Assembly: GCA_035459965.1 (NCBI GenBank)
Contig: DATHXC010000007.1
Span: 434,001-498,000 of the forward strand
Direction: 5' to 3'
From: DATHXC01 sp035459965
GTDB taxonomy: Bacteria > Pseudomonadota > Gammaproteobacteria > Burkholderiales > Methylophilaceae
Length of the DNA: 64,000 bases
Each line of letters starts with the position of its first letter. The first letter of the stretch is position 1. The notes below the pieces were generated by a model that had not been told where the DNA came from, ran no database searches, and worked only from the letters and a program-made list of their open reading frames with translations. Below are positions 45,175-54,540 of this stretch, piece by piece. A program made the position numbers and the translations under genes.

Positions 45175-45393
45175 TTACTTTTTTGCACCAATAGCAACGA
45201 CGCCAATCCCAACAATAATAGAAACTATGCTCAACACTTCAGGAATAGGGATCTCCTTGGTGGTTTCAGCCGTGGCCTCAATCGGCCCAATCTTGGCAAC
45301 CGTTTCCTTGCTCTCATAACTAAAACCCTTGTATACCAGACCTATTGCCCCTAATGCGATTAGCAGCACACCTACGATCACTGAAAATTTCAT
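45175..45393 (-). CDS. Small membrane protein, DUF3185-like
   Basis: 72 residues with two hydrophobic helices (about 4-22 and 52-69) joined by a polar loop containing a TAETTKEIPIPEV segment. Looks like the DUF3185 family of inner-membrane proteins. GGGGAAG is located upstream of the ATG. Function unknown; often found near stress genes. Confidence 0.75.
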   Translation of the reverse strand: MKFSVIVGVLLIALGAIGLVYKGFSYESKETVAKIGPIEATAETTKEIPIPEVLSIVSIIVGIGVVAIGAKK

Positions 45394-45446
45394 GATTCTT
45401 CCCCTTATATAAAAACGCGGTATAAAACAATCTACAACAAAATTAG

Positions 45447-45695
45447 TTACGCCCGTTTAATGATACGTAACAATACAATCAGAACGATGGCGCCAATAGT
45501 AGCAATCAACAAGCTACCTAAAAGACCGCCCCCCACTGTAGCCCCTGCATTACCAAACAGGAAGCCGCCGATTAATGCACCAATGACACCCACTATCAAA
45601 TCGCCAATGACGCCGAATCCGCCACCTTTAACGATCTGGCCAGCGAGCCAACCGGCACAAATACCAATCAAGATAAACCAGATAATATCCATCAC
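45447..45695 (-). CDS. GlsB/YeaQ/YmgE family membrane protein
   Basis: 82 residues, glycine-rich, about three hydrophobic helices; IGICAGWLAGQIVKGGGFG and GVIGALIGGFLFG are family marks. AAGGAGT upstream of the ATG. The family is linked to envelope and general stress responses; the older name transglycosylase-associated protein lacks firm support. Confidence 0.88.
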   Translation of the reverse strand: MMDIIWFILIGICAGWLAGQIVKGGGFGVIGDLIVGVIGALIGGFLFGNAGATVGGGLLGSLLIATIGAIVLIVLLRIIKRA

Positions 45696-45810
45696 GCACT
45701 CCTTAATTTTTTAAAATTTGTTTGTTGCTAGGTATGGATGCTAACAGTCTATTTATAAAAAAAATGTCCGTAAAAATCCTACAAATTCAAGAAAATTGCA
45801 AATAATTTTC

Positions 45811-45850
45811 AAGCAATAAAAACGGGGCATACGCCCCGTTTTTATTGCTT
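45811..45850 (-). terminator. Terminator after metZ
   Basis: Perfect 18-bp stem (45811-45828 with 45833-45850), loop of four, core CGGGGC/GCCCCG with T-tract on the minus strand. Arms are nearly the same sequence as the terminator at 45134-45159. Confidence 0.94.
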
Positions 45851-45866
45851 ATCAAATCTGCAAAAA

Positions 45867-47039
45867 TTAACCAGTCAATAGCGCAAGATCTGCCTTCAGG
45901 TCATCAATATGCTCCAACCCTACCGCGATTCTCACTAGGCCATCGCCAATACCTGCGGCGGCACGAGCCTCTGGCGCCACACGGCTATGCGTAGTTGTGG
46001 CGGGATGAGTAATGGTACTTTTGGCGTCCCCAAGATTGGCAGTGATCGAAATCATCCTGGTTGCATCAATCAGCTTCCATGCAGCAGCCTGACCACCCTT
46101 TACTTCAAACGATACAATCGCCCCCCCACTTTTTTGCTGCTTCATTGCCAGCGCATGCTGTGGATGCGAAGTCAGGCCTGGATAATATACGCGCAACACA
46201 CCGGGCTGCTGTTCCAGCCATTGCGCCAGCGCCAGCGCATTTCGCGCATGGGCCTCCATACGCACATGCAGGGTTTCCAGGCCTTTCAGGAATACCCAGG
46301 CATTGAATGCGCTCATGGTCGGCCCTGCAGTACGCAAAAATCCATATACCGGCTCCAGTACATCCTTTTTACCCAGTACCGCGCCACCGAGGCAACGCCC
46401 CTGGCCATCGATATATTTGGTGGCGGAATGAATAATGATATCGGCACCCAGATCCAGCGGCTTTTGCAAGGCTGGCGTACAAAAGCAATTATCTACTGCC
46501 AGCAATATGTCCGACTGATGGGCGATCTCTGCCAACAGCGAAATATCGCAGACCTCGGTCAGCGGGTTGGAAGGTGTTTCGACAAAAAACAACTTGGTAT
46601 TGGATTTAACCGCAGCCTTCCATTCATCAGGTTCGGTCAGCGAGACAAACGTGGTCTCCAATCCCCAACGCTTGAGGATATTGCTGAATAACTGGACTGA
46701 AGTCCCAAAAATACTGCGCGAAGCCACTACATGATCGCCCGCCGAGCATAAACCCATGACGCATGCCAGAATCGCCGACATACCGCTCGAAGTGGCCACG
46801 CAAAATTCAGCACCCTCCAGCGCCGCCAGTTTGTTCTGGAACATGGTGACCGTGGGGTTGGTAAAGCGTGAATAGATATTGCCAGGCTCCTGCCCGCCAA
46901 ATCGTGCCGCGGCCTGTGCTGCATTTTCAAACACAAAGCTGGAAGTGAGGAACATCGCCTCGGAGTTCTCGCCAAACTGGGTATGTTCGCTACCGGCACG
47001 CACGCCCAAGGTTTCTGGTTGCCATGTGGAATTAGTCAT
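45867..47039 (-). CDS. metZ: O-succinylhomoserine sulfhydrylase
   Basis: Makes homocysteine directly from O-succinylhomoserine and sulfide, tying sulfide from the cys cluster to methionine. 390 residues, Cys/Met-metabolism PLP family. PLP lysine in HSATKYIDGQGR near 205. Start at 47039 (MTNSTWQPETLGVR) with GAGAG ten bases upstream. Downstream of purF as in other Betaproteobacteria, but separated from it by a terminator. A cystathionine synthase function is less likely given the sequence type and location. Confidence 0.92.
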   Translation of the reverse strand: MTNSTWQPETLGVRAGSEHTQFGENSEAMFLTSSFVFENAAQAAARFGGQEPGNIYSRFTNPTVTMFQNKLAALEGAEFCVATSSGMSAILACVMGLCSAGDHVVASRSIFGTSVQLFSNILKRWGLETTFVSLTEPDEWKAAVKSNTKLFFVETPSNPLTEVCDISLLAEIAHQSDILLAVDNCFCTPALQKPLDLGADIIIHSATKYIDGQGRCLGGAVLGKKDVLEPVYGFLRTAGPTMSAFNAWVFLKGLETLHVRMEAHARNALALAQWLEQQPGVLRVYYPGLTSHPQHALAMKQQKSGGAIVSFEVKGGQAAAWKLIDATRMISITANLGDAKSTITHPATTTHSRVAPEARAAAGIGDGLVRIAVGLEHIDDLKADLALLTG

Positions 47040-47075
47040 ATGTGATTCTCTCGTCCAAAAATATTTAGCAGGCAT

Positions 47076-47111
47076 AAAAAAACCCGCTTCGCTGTTAAGC
47101 CAAAACGGGTT
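47076..47111 (-). terminator. Terminator between purF and metZ
   Basis: On the minus strand an 11-bp stem AACCCGTTTTG/CGAAGCGGGTT with two G-U pairs, followed by TTTTTTT. It indicates that metZ is transcribed separately or by readthrough. Confidence 0.8.
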
Positions 47112-47233
47112 GCCTTGATAGTGCTAGCATGCTCGCTTTAGCTGAATTTATTAAGCGCCCGCAAGCTGAGTTTGCACCAGATAAATGTTTCTATATCTAG
47201 GCAGCTCAAATCGGCGCTGACTGAATACTAGCC

Positions 47234-47261
47234 CCCGCCACTTGATTGGTCAAGTGACGGG
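47234..47261 (-). other. Stem-loop just after purF
   Basis: CCCG-x-CACTTGA-TTGG-TCAAGTG-x-CGGG, 11 pairs with one internal mismatch, ten bases after the purF stop and without a T-tract. Likely a 3'-end RNA structure that precedes the true terminator. Confidence 0.5.
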
Positions 47262-47271
47262 AATCTCAAGT

Positions 47272-48813
47272 TCAGGCAGCCTCTTCTTCATGCTCCTTCG
47301 AGCTCACCAGGTTCAGGTCCATCTGGGTAATCGAGTTAGGTGGTCTTTTCTGTTTCTCAACATCACCACGCGCTGATTCGATGGCATTGAGGTAAATCTC
47401 ATCTACATCACCAGTAACATAGTTACCATCAAAACAGGAGCAATCAAACACCTTGATATTCGGGTTGCTCAGCTGTACGGCTTTGATCAGCGCATCCAGA
47501 TCCTGATAGATCAAGGCATCTGCACCGATTTCCTTGCAGATTTCCTCATCGGTACGCCCCGTCGCCAGCAACTCACTGCGCGTAGGCATATCGATACCAT
47601 ATACATTCGGATAACGCACTGGAGGTGCTGCAGATGCAAAGTAAACTTTGTTGGCTCCCGCATCACGCGCCATTTGGACGATCTGCTGTGAAGTAGTGCC
47701 ACGCACAATAGAGTCATCAACCAGCAGTACATTCTTGCCCTTGAACTCCATACCGATCGGGTTAAGCTTCTGGCGCACGGATTTCTTGCGTAAGGCCTGG
47801 CCCGGCATGATAAAAGTACGGCCGATATAACGGTTCTTGATGAAGCCTTCACGATAGGTCAGGTTAAGCGCATTGGCCAGCTGCAAGGCGCTTGGACGGC
47901 TGGTATCCGGGATTGGGATCACTACGTCTATCTGCAAATGAGACCATTCGCGATGTATCTTCTCTGCCAGGCTTTCACCCATGTGCAAACGGGTTTGATA
48001 GACGGAAACACCGTCAATCAAGGAGTCCGGACGTGCTAGGTAAACATATTCGAATATACATGGCATCAACTTGGCATTATCTGCACACTGGCGTGAGAAC
48101 AGGTTGCCTTCCATATCGATAAAAATTGCCTCGCCCGGCTCTACATCACGTACCAGTTTGAATCCGAGCACATCCAGCGCAACGCTTTCTGAAGCCACAA
48201 TATATTCAACGCCTTTATCGCTCTCATTCTTGCCGATGACCAGTGGGCGAATACCAAAGGGATCGCGGAATGCGATCAGGCCAAAATTAGCAACCATGGC
48301 CACTACTGCATAAGCACCCTTACAGCGCCTGTGCACACCAGCTACGGCATCGAATATCACATCAGCATTCAATACAGCGCTATGGGCAGTGTGTTCGATT
48401 TCATGTGCAAGCACATTCAGCAGCACTTCCGAGTCCGAAGTAGTATTGATATGCCGCAGATCCTGGCGAAACATTTCGTGCTTGAGCTGGGCAGAGTTGG
48501 TGAGGTTGCCGTTATGGCCAAGCACAATGCCAAACGGTGAATTCACATAGAATGGCTGGGCTTCGGCAGCGGAGGAAGAACCAGCCGTCGGGTAGCGCAC
48601 ATGTGCGATGCCGGCATTGCCCTGCAGGCTGCGCATATGGCGGGTCTGGAATACATCCTGCACCAGGCCGTTGTTTTTATGCATGTAAAAGGTATTGCCA
48701 TCGCAAGTGACGATACCTGCGGCGTCCTGGCCGCGATGCTGCAATACCAACAACCCGTCGTAGAGTAATTGATTGACTGGATTCTTACCGACTATACCGA
48801 TAATTCCACACAT
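47272..48813 (-). CDS. purF: Amidophosphoribosyltransferase
   Basis: First committed step of purine synthesis. 513 residues. N-terminal glutamine amidotransferase with nucleophile C2 directly after Met (MCGIIGIVG), no propeptide. C-terminal phosphoribosyltransferase with the PRPP loop VLLVDDSIVRGTT near 360-372. Downstream of cvpA, as in E. coli. Confidence 0.97.
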   Translation of the reverse strand: MCGIIGIVGKNPVNQLLYDGLLVLQHRGQDAAGIVTCDGNTFYMHKNNGLVQDVFQTRHMRSLQGNAGIAHVRYPTAGSSSAAEAQPFYVNSPFGIVLGHNGNLTNSAQLKHEMFRQDLRHINTTSDSEVLLNVLAHEIEHTAHSAVLNADVIFDAVAGVHRRCKGAYAVVAMVANFGLIAFRDPFGIRPLVIGKNESDKGVEYIVASESVALDVLGFKLVRDVEPGEAIFIDMEGNLFSRQCADNAKLMPCIFEYVYLARPDSLIDGVSVYQTRLHMGESLAEKIHREWSHLQIDVVIPIPDTSRPSALQLANALNLTYREGFIKNRYIGRTFIMPGQALRKKSVRQKLNPIGMEFKGKNVLLVDDSIVRGTTSQQIVQMARDAGANKVYFASAAPPVRYPNVYGIDMPTRSELLATGRTDEEICKEIGADALIYQDLDALIKAVQLSNPNIKVFDCSCFDGNYVTGDVDEIYLNAIESARGDVEKQKRPPNSITQMDLNLVSSKEHEEEAA

Positions 48814-48935
48814 GGAGGCACACCTTAATAAAAACTAAAATCTGTTGGCCCTATTGAGCCTGATATATTCTGTAGGACTAATATATTGGGACTAGTCTCA
48901 TTAAATCAAGCCACAGTCAGTAGTAGCGATTCAAT

Positions 48936-49427
48936 TTAATCGTATTTGACATGCTTTGCAATGTCATTTGGAAACCAGGGCATGGCACTCAACACCATCG
49001 CTTCCAAGGGCGCGCTGAACATCGCGCTGCGCCAGCGTGTATCCTGCGGCAAGCTGGTCAGCCCGCCCAAAAACACAAGCACACCTACAATAAGCACTCC
49101 GCGTGCCAAGCCAAAAATCACCCCTAGCATACGATCCAGCCAGTTCAACCCTATATTCTTGAACAACTGAGACAGCGCAATTGCCAGCAGGCTGCACACC
49201 AATAATGTCGCCAAAAACAAAATAATAAATGCTGCCAGAAAACGTAGCGCCTCGGAGGGTATGCCCTCAGGCAATAACGGCGCCAGTTCCAGTGTATATA
49301 TCTTGGCTACAAAAAAAGCAGCCACCCAACTCGTCAATGCCAATATTTCGCGTATGAAGCCGCGCATGATACTTAACAACACAGACAATCCAATAATGGC
49401 GAGTACCGCATAATCGAAACTGGTCAT
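48936..49427 (-). CDS. cvpA: CvpA family membrane protein
   Basis: 163 residues with four membrane helices (about 6-24, 28-48, 64-88, 103-123). CvpA marks: FDYAVLAIIGLSVLLSIMRGF and GLARGVLIVGVLV. Required for colicin V production in E. coli; general role uncertain. Always next to purF in Proteobacteria. Confidence 0.93.
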   Translation of the reverse strand: MTSFDYAVLAIIGLSVLLSIMRGFIREILALTSWVAAFFVAKIYTLELAPLLPEGIPSEALRFLAAFIILFLATLLVCSLLAIALSQLFKNIGLNWLDRMLGVIFGLARGVLIVGVLVFLGGLTSLPQDTRWRSAMFSAPLEAMVLSAMPWFPNDIAKHVKYD

Positions 49428-49470
49428 ATCAGCTATATCTTAACTTTATCCGCTTATCTATATCGGTGAG

Positions 49471-50214
49471 TTACTTGCTCACAACCATGCCGTTGAGGCC
49501 GATATTTTTAATCTTGTTGAGTGCAGCTTCTGCATCAGGTCTTGAAGTAAAAGGACCGGCACGCAAGCGCGTCTTCTCGCCTTTTGGTGTATCAATCTTC
49601 TCGGTATAAGACTTGAGGCTGATAGTGGAAAGCTTTTGTTGTAACTGCTTGATATTCGCAGCATCAGAAAATACGCCTATCTGCACATAAACAGGTCCGG
49701 TAGAGCTTGCAGCTTCTGTCGGCTTTTTATCCTCAGCAGCTTTTGCTACCACGGGCTTTTTAACAGGCTCTATTTTTGCCTGCTGAGGCTTAGTGGCTTC
49801 AGGCTTGGCAACTTCAGGTTTTGGTACTGTCGGCTTGCTTGTTTCGACTAGCGTGGATTCAACTGCTTTAGTTGTTTGCTGCTCGGCAACTTTGTTCACT
49901 GGGATTTCTGGCTTTTGAACAGGCTCAGGGCTCGCTGGTATACTTTCTACAACAGGCTCTTCAACATCTGCCGGCTGAACCGCTGCTGGTGTAACAGGCA
50001 CTATTTTTGAAGTGAACTCACTACCATCCTGGCTGGGAATAGAGATTGAAATTTCCTGCTGCGGAGTTTTAGTAGCATGATCATCCAACACCATAGGCAA
50101 CACAGCCACCATAATCAGCACTAACGCAACAGCCCCTACCAGACGCCTTCTAGCCCGCTTCTTAAACTGGATCTCCTGATCGTTCAATTGCGCTTGCGAG
50201 CTTTCTGGGGGCAT
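49471..50214 (-). CDS. DedD-like SPOR-domain protein
   Basis: 247 residues: short cytoplasmic N-terminus with KKRARRR, one membrane helix about 26-44, a long Pro/Lys/Glu/Val-rich periplasmic linker 60-165, and a C-terminal SPOR domain about 172-247 (VYVQIGVFSDAANIKQLQ), which binds denuded peptidoglycan at the division site. Lies between folC and cvpA in the standard order. Confidence 0.93.
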   Translation of the reverse strand: MPPESSQAQLNDQEIQFKKRARRRLVGAVALVLIMVAVLPMVLDDHATKTPQQEISISIPSQDGSEFTSKIVPVTPAAVQPADVEEPVVESIPASPEPVQKPEIPVNKVAEQQTTKAVESTLVETSKPTVPKPEVAKPEATKPQQAKIEPVKKPVVAKAAEDKKPTEAASSTGPVYVQIGVFSDAANIKQLQQKLSTISLKSYTEKIDTPKGEKTRLRAGPFTSRPDAEAALNKIKNIGLNGMVVSK

Positions 50215-50225
50215 TCTTGTCTTTC

Positions 50226-51554
50226 CTATTGATTGTCAGCGACTGCGGATGGCAATTCTGGCAAGGCGCGCATCACATCTGCCACAGTAAAAAATGAACC
50301 TAATACGACAATTCTATCATTTTCGCCTGCATACATACAGGCTTGATGGTAAGCAGATGTAACATCTTTACAGCTTGTAACGGCAGCATGCGGAAATTGG
50401 GCATGCACCATATCTGCCAATTGCGATGCCTTGGCACCACGCACATTTTCGATACTGGCTACATACCAGCGATCAATCTCGTTACCCACCGCATCAATAA
50501 CCCCTGCCATATCCTTGTCAGCCAACATGGCAAATACTGCCAGGGTTTCCCCGGCACAATATGCTTGCGCAAGGTTAATCGCCAGTGATTGCGCAGCATG
50601 CGGGTTATGTGCGACATCCATAATGACCGGCGGCTTGCCCGGATAATGTTGGAATCTGCCGGATAGCGTTACCGTTGCCAGCGCCGAAACTAAGTTCTCG
50701 AATTTTACCGGCAATACTGCTTGTAACTTTTCAATTGCAGTCACGGCACAGGCTGCATTGTTCAGCTGGAAATCGCCAACCAGGGCAGGTAAAGGCAGAC
50801 CAGCAATCTCCTTTTGCGAAGCTCGATAGACCCAGTGCTGATCAATTAATTCAACACTAAAATCAGCGTTTATTGTTTCCAGCTTGGCACCAACTTGTTT
50901 GGCGTAGTCGATTAATGATTGTGGTGGGTTGGCATCTCCGCAAATCGCCGGCATGCCGTAACGAAAAATACCGGCTTTCTCGCGGCCTATGCTTTCACGG
51001 CTATTACCCAAGAACTCGATATGATCAAGATCAATGCTGGTAACAATAGCGCAACTGGGCTCAAAGGCATTCACCGCATCCAGCCTGCCTCCCAGGCCAA
51101 CTTCAAGAATAGCAACATCTACACTGGATTGCACAAACAGCCACATCGCAGCGAGGGTGCCATATTCAAAATAGGTGAGCTGGATATCCTGCCTTGCATG
51201 TTCTATCGCGGCAAATGCTTTGGTCAGGTCATCATCCTGCATATCCTGGCAAGCAACCCGCACACGCTCGTTATAGCGCAGTAAATGTGGTGAGCTATAA
51301 CAGGCCACGCGGTAGCCTGCTTCGTGGTAAATACGTTCCAGCATGGCACAGGTGGAGCCTTTACCGTTGGTGCCAGCTACGGTGATGATAGGGAAATTGG
51401 GATTAAGATTTAAACGGTTTTTAACCTGGTTAACGCGCTCCAGACCCATGGCAATGGATTTGGGATGCTGGGCTTCGATATATTCGAGCCATCCTGCCAG
51501 GCTATCTGGTAGATTCGGTAGCGTCCCGGTCGATGAGGTCAACGATACGGACAC
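50226..51554 (-). CDS. folC: Dihydrofolate synthase/folylpolyglutamate synthase
   Basis: Adds glutamate to dihydropteroate and folates. 442 residues, Mur-ligase-type. ATP loop VAGTNGKGSTCAML near 61-74, the conserved YSSPHLLRYNERV near 86, and DVAHNPHAAQSL near 315. Follows accD by 22 bases. Also relevant here because the organism runs both folate- and methanopterin-linked C1 pathways. Confidence 0.95.
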   Translation of the reverse strand: MSVSLTSSTGTLPNLPDSLAGWLEYIEAQHPKSIAMGLERVNQVKNRLNLNPNFPIITVAGTNGKGSTCAMLERIYHEAGYRVACYSSPHLLRYNERVRVACQDMQDDDLTKAFAAIEHARQDIQLTYFEYGTLAAMWLFVQSSVDVAILEVGLGGRLDAVNAFEPSCAIVTSIDLDHIEFLGNSRESIGREKAGIFRYGMPAICGDANPPQSLIDYAKQVGAKLETINADFSVELIDQHWVYRASQKEIAGLPLPALVGDFQLNNAACAVTAIEKLQAVLPVKFENLVSALATVTLSGRFQHYPGKPPVIMDVAHNPHAAQSLAINLAQAYCAGETLAVFAMLADKDMAGVIDAVGNEIDRWYVASIENVRGAKASQLADMVHAQFPHAAVTSCKDVTSAYHQACMYAGENDRIVVLGSFFTVADVMRALPELPSAVADNQ

Positions 51555-51576
51555 GAGTCTATCAATAGGCGCTAAA

Positions 51577-52443
51577 TTAGACAGCCGCTGGCAAGCGCAT
51601 CAGGCTTGTCAGTAAGTCAGCAATTTTGTCACGCATCTCGCGGCGATCCACAATCATATCGACAGCGCCATGCTCCACCAGGAATTCAGCACGCTGGAAA
51701 CCATCAGGTAAAGTTTCGCGGACCGTTTGCTCAATCACGCGCGGGCCGGCGAAACCAATCAACGCTTGAGGCTCGGCAATAATCACATCGCCGAGCATGG
51801 CAAAGCTGGCTGATACACCACCCATGGTCGGGTCGGTCAGTACTGAAATATAAGGCAGGCCATTTCTACTTAAAGCGGTCAGCGCAGCGCTGGTCTTGGC
51901 CATCTGCATCAGTGAAAACATGCCTTCCTGCATACGCGCCCCACCACTTGCAGAAATGCATATAAAAGCTGCTTTATGCTCGATAGCAGCTTGTACACCG
52001 CGCACGAAACGTTCACCTACCACCGAGCCCATGGAGCCACCCATAAACTTGAACTCAAAAGAAGCAACCACGGCTGGGACTGTCTTGATACTGCCTTGCA
52101 TCACAATCAGCGCATCAGTTTCACCAACATCCGCCTGAGAGGATTTGATGCGATCCGCATAACGCTTGCTATCTTTGAACTTGAGCGGGTCTACCGGCTG
52201 AACTTCAGCACCGATTTCAATTCTACCCTCTATATCAAGCAGAACATCCAGTCGCGCTCTGGCTGAGATACGATTGTGGTAACCGCATTTCGGGCAAACT
52301 TCAGCGTTGCTTTCAAGATCGGTGCGATAAAGTACCGATTCGCAGGAAGCGCATTTGCTCCAGAGCCCTTCCGGTACGTTCTTCTTGCTAGGCCCGATGA
52401 CACGGTTGATTTTAGGGGGTAATAGTTTTTGTAACCAGCTCAT
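51577..52443 (-). CDS. accD: Acetyl-CoA carboxylase carboxyltransferase subunit beta
   Basis: 288 residues from MSWLQKLLPPKI (52443); the longer reading starting six codons earlier is unnecessary. N-terminal zinc ribbon C31, C34, C50, C53. Carboxyltransferase fold with ASGGARMQEGMFSLMQMAK near 170 and PTMGGVSASFAMLGD near 205. Works with AccA (not in window). Confidence 0.97.
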   Translation of the reverse strand: MSWLQKLLPPKINRVIGPSKKNVPEGLWSKCASCESVLYRTDLESNAEVCPKCGYHNRISARARLDVLLDIEGRIEIGAEVQPVDPLKFKDSKRYADRIKSSQADVGETDALIVMQGSIKTVPAVVASFEFKFMGGSMGSVVGERFVRGVQAAIEHKAAFICISASGGARMQEGMFSLMQMAKTSAALTALSRNGLPYISVLTDPTMGGVSASFAMLGDVIIAEPQALIGFAGPRVIEQTVRETLPDGFQRAEFLVEHGAVDMIVDRREMRDKIADLLTSLMRLPAAV

Positions 52444-52491
52444 GGTTGATTCCTTATGCAAATGTACAGATGCAGATCTATATACAATATT

Positions 52492-53292
52492 CTAGCTAGC
52501 GTCGATTGCGGTGCGTAATTCTGTCATGAGTGCAGCAACATTTTCCAGTACATTGGCTTCTGTAGATTGTTCAATGGTCTGCACCATGCGACTACCAACC
52601 ACAACCGCATCTGCAATGCCTGCAACCAATGTCGCGGTAGCGGCATCGCGCACACCAAAGCCCACGCCGATAGGCAGGTCTGTTTTAGCGCGGATCTGCT
52701 TGACACGGTCAGCGACTTCAACAATGTCCAGATTCTTTGCCCCAGTCACACCTTTTAGTGAAACATAATATACAAAGCCGCTAGCATGGCTGACGATTAA
52801 ATCCACGCGAGCAGGTTCTGAGGTTGGTGACAGCAGGAATATAGGATCTATATTACGCGCCTTCAGCAACTCAACAAATGGGCCGCATTCTTCAGGTGGA
52901 TAATCCACAGTCAATACGCCATCCACTCCGGCAGCTTTGGCCAGATCCGCAAATTGCTCAGTCCCTATCGCTTCGATCGGGTTGGCATATCCCATCAGGA
53001 CTACAGGAGTATTGGTGTCTTGCAGGCGGAACTCTTTCACCATCTCCAATACCGACCTCAAGCCCACATGATGCACCAGGGCACGCTCACTGGCGCGTTG
53101 AATGACGGGGCCGTCAGCCATCGGGTCAGAAAAAGGCACGCCTAATTCAATCGCATCCGCACCATTTTTAACTAAGGTATGCATCAATGACACAGTGAGT
53201 TTGGGATGAGGATCGCCAGCGGTAATATAAGGAACAAGGGCTTTTTTGCCGGATTTTTTCAAATTGGCAAAGGTGGTTTGAATACGAGACAT
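52492..53292 (-). CDS. trpA: Tryptophan synthase alpha subunit
   Basis: Cleaves indole-3-glycerol phosphate. 266 residues. Catalytic E47 in ADAIELGVPFSDPMADGP and the following aspartate are in place. Three bases after trpB. Confidence 0.97.
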   Translation of the reverse strand: MSRIQTTFANLKKSGKKALVPYITAGDPHPKLTVSLMHTLVKNGADAIELGVPFSDPMADGPVIQRASERALVHHVGLRSVLEMVKEFRLQDTNTPVVLMGYANPIEAIGTEQFADLAKAAGVDGVLTVDYPPEECGPFVELLKARNIDPIFLLSPTSEPARVDLIVSHASGFVYYVSLKGVTGAKNLDIVEVADRVKQIRAKTDLPIGVGFGVRDAATATLVAGIADAVVVGSRMVQTIEQSTEANVLENVAALMTELRTAIDAS

Positions 53293-53295
53293 AGG

Positions 53296-54540
53296 TTAAA
53301 GAGTGATTCCGGAAAGTTTAGCGACGGTGTTGATATCTTTATCACCACGACCTGATAGATTAACCAGCAACACTTGGTCGGGCGACATGGTCGCTGCAAG
53401 TTTTTCAGCATACGCCAATGCATGGCTGGATTCCAATGCCGGGATAATGCCTTCGGTACGGCACAGGCTATGGAAAGCGGTCATGGCTTCATCATCGGTC
53501 ACTGCCACGTACTCGGCACGCTTACAGTCTTTCAACCATGCATGCTCAGGCCCGACACCGGGATAATCCAGGCCAGCAGAAATAGAGTGGGTTTCAATGA
53601 TCTGCCCATCAGCATCCTGCATCAGGTAAGTACGGTTGCCATGCAGCACACCTACCTTGCTGTTTGCCGTCAGTGGCGCCGCATGCTTGCCGGTTTCCAT
53701 ACCCAGCCCTGCCGCCTCGACACCAATCAGGCGTACATTTGGTACATCAATATACGGGTAGAAAATACCCATCGCGTTAGAGCCACCACCTACGCAGGCA
53801 ATGACCGCATCAGGCTGACGACCCAGCATCTCCTGCATCTGTTGCTTAGCTTCAATACCGATCACTGATTGAAAGTCGCGCACCATCATGGGATAAGGAT
53901 GCGGGCCAGCGACGGTACCAATGATATAAAAAGTATTTTCAACATTGGTCACCCAGTCGCGCATTGCTTCATTGAGCGCATCTTTCAGGGTTTTTGAGCC
54001 GCTTTCGACAGGCACGACGGTAGCACCCAGCAGTTTCATGCGATACACATTCGGCGCCTGGCGCTTGACGTCTTCAGATCCCATGTAAACCACGCATTCC
54101 AGACCCAGCCGCGCTGCAATCGTAGCGGTAGCCACGCCATGCTGCCCAGCGCCCGTCTCGGCAATCACACGTGGTTTACCCATGCGCTTGGCCAGCAAAG
54201 CCTGACCTACAGTATTGTTTACTTTATGAGCGCCGGTATGGTTAAGGTCTTCGCGCTTGAGGTAAATACGCGCGCCGCCTACTTTTTCTGACCAACGTTT
54301 GGCGTAATAAATCGGGCTGGGGCGACCTACGAAATGCTTGAGATCGTATGCAAACTCGGCCAGGAATTCAGGATCATTGCGATATTTTTCATACATATCG
54401 CGCAGTTCGTCCAGCGCCTCTACCAATGTCTCGGCGACAAACGTACCACCATAAATACCAAAATGGCCACGTGCATCCGGCATATCGTACACAGGCGTAT
54501 CTGAGGCTGTCTGCAGCCCGGCGCCATCATTAAGACTCAT
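53296..54540 (-). CDS. trpB: Tryptophan synthase beta subunit
   Basis: Condenses indole with serine. 414 residues from ATG 54540 (MSLNDGAGLQ), preceded by GCGAGGAGTTAGTA. PLP lysine in NHTGAHKVNN near residue 105, and the glycine-rich phosphate site CVGGGSNAMG near 250. Overlaps the trpF end by 11 bases. Confidence 0.97.
   Translation of the reverse strand: MSLNDGAGLQTASDTPVYDMPDARGHFGIYGGTFVAETLVEALDELRDMYEKYRNDPEFLAEFAYDLKHFVGRPSPIYYAKRWSEKVGGARIYLKREDLNHTGAHKVNNTVGQALLAKRMGKPRVIAETGAGQHGVATATIAARLGLECVVYMGSEDVKRQAPNVYRMKLLGATVVPVESGSKTLKDALNEAMRDWVTNVENTFYIIGTVAGPHPYPMMVRDFQSVIGIEAKQQMQEMLGRQPDAVIACVGGGSNAMGIFYPYIDVPNVRLIGVEAAGLGMETGKHAAPLTANSKVGVLHGNRTYLMQDADGQIIETHSISAGLDYPGVGPEHAWLKDCKRAEYVAVTDDEAMTAFHSLCRTEGIIPALESSHALAYAEKLAATMSPDQVLLVNLSGRGDKDINTVAKLSGITL

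Noticed and set aside
47112..47271. SAM or other methionine riboswitch between purF and metZ
   Set aside because: The only structures are a simple hairpin after purF and a terminator; no conserved riboswitch core was recognised, and the hairpins fit the 3' end of purF.
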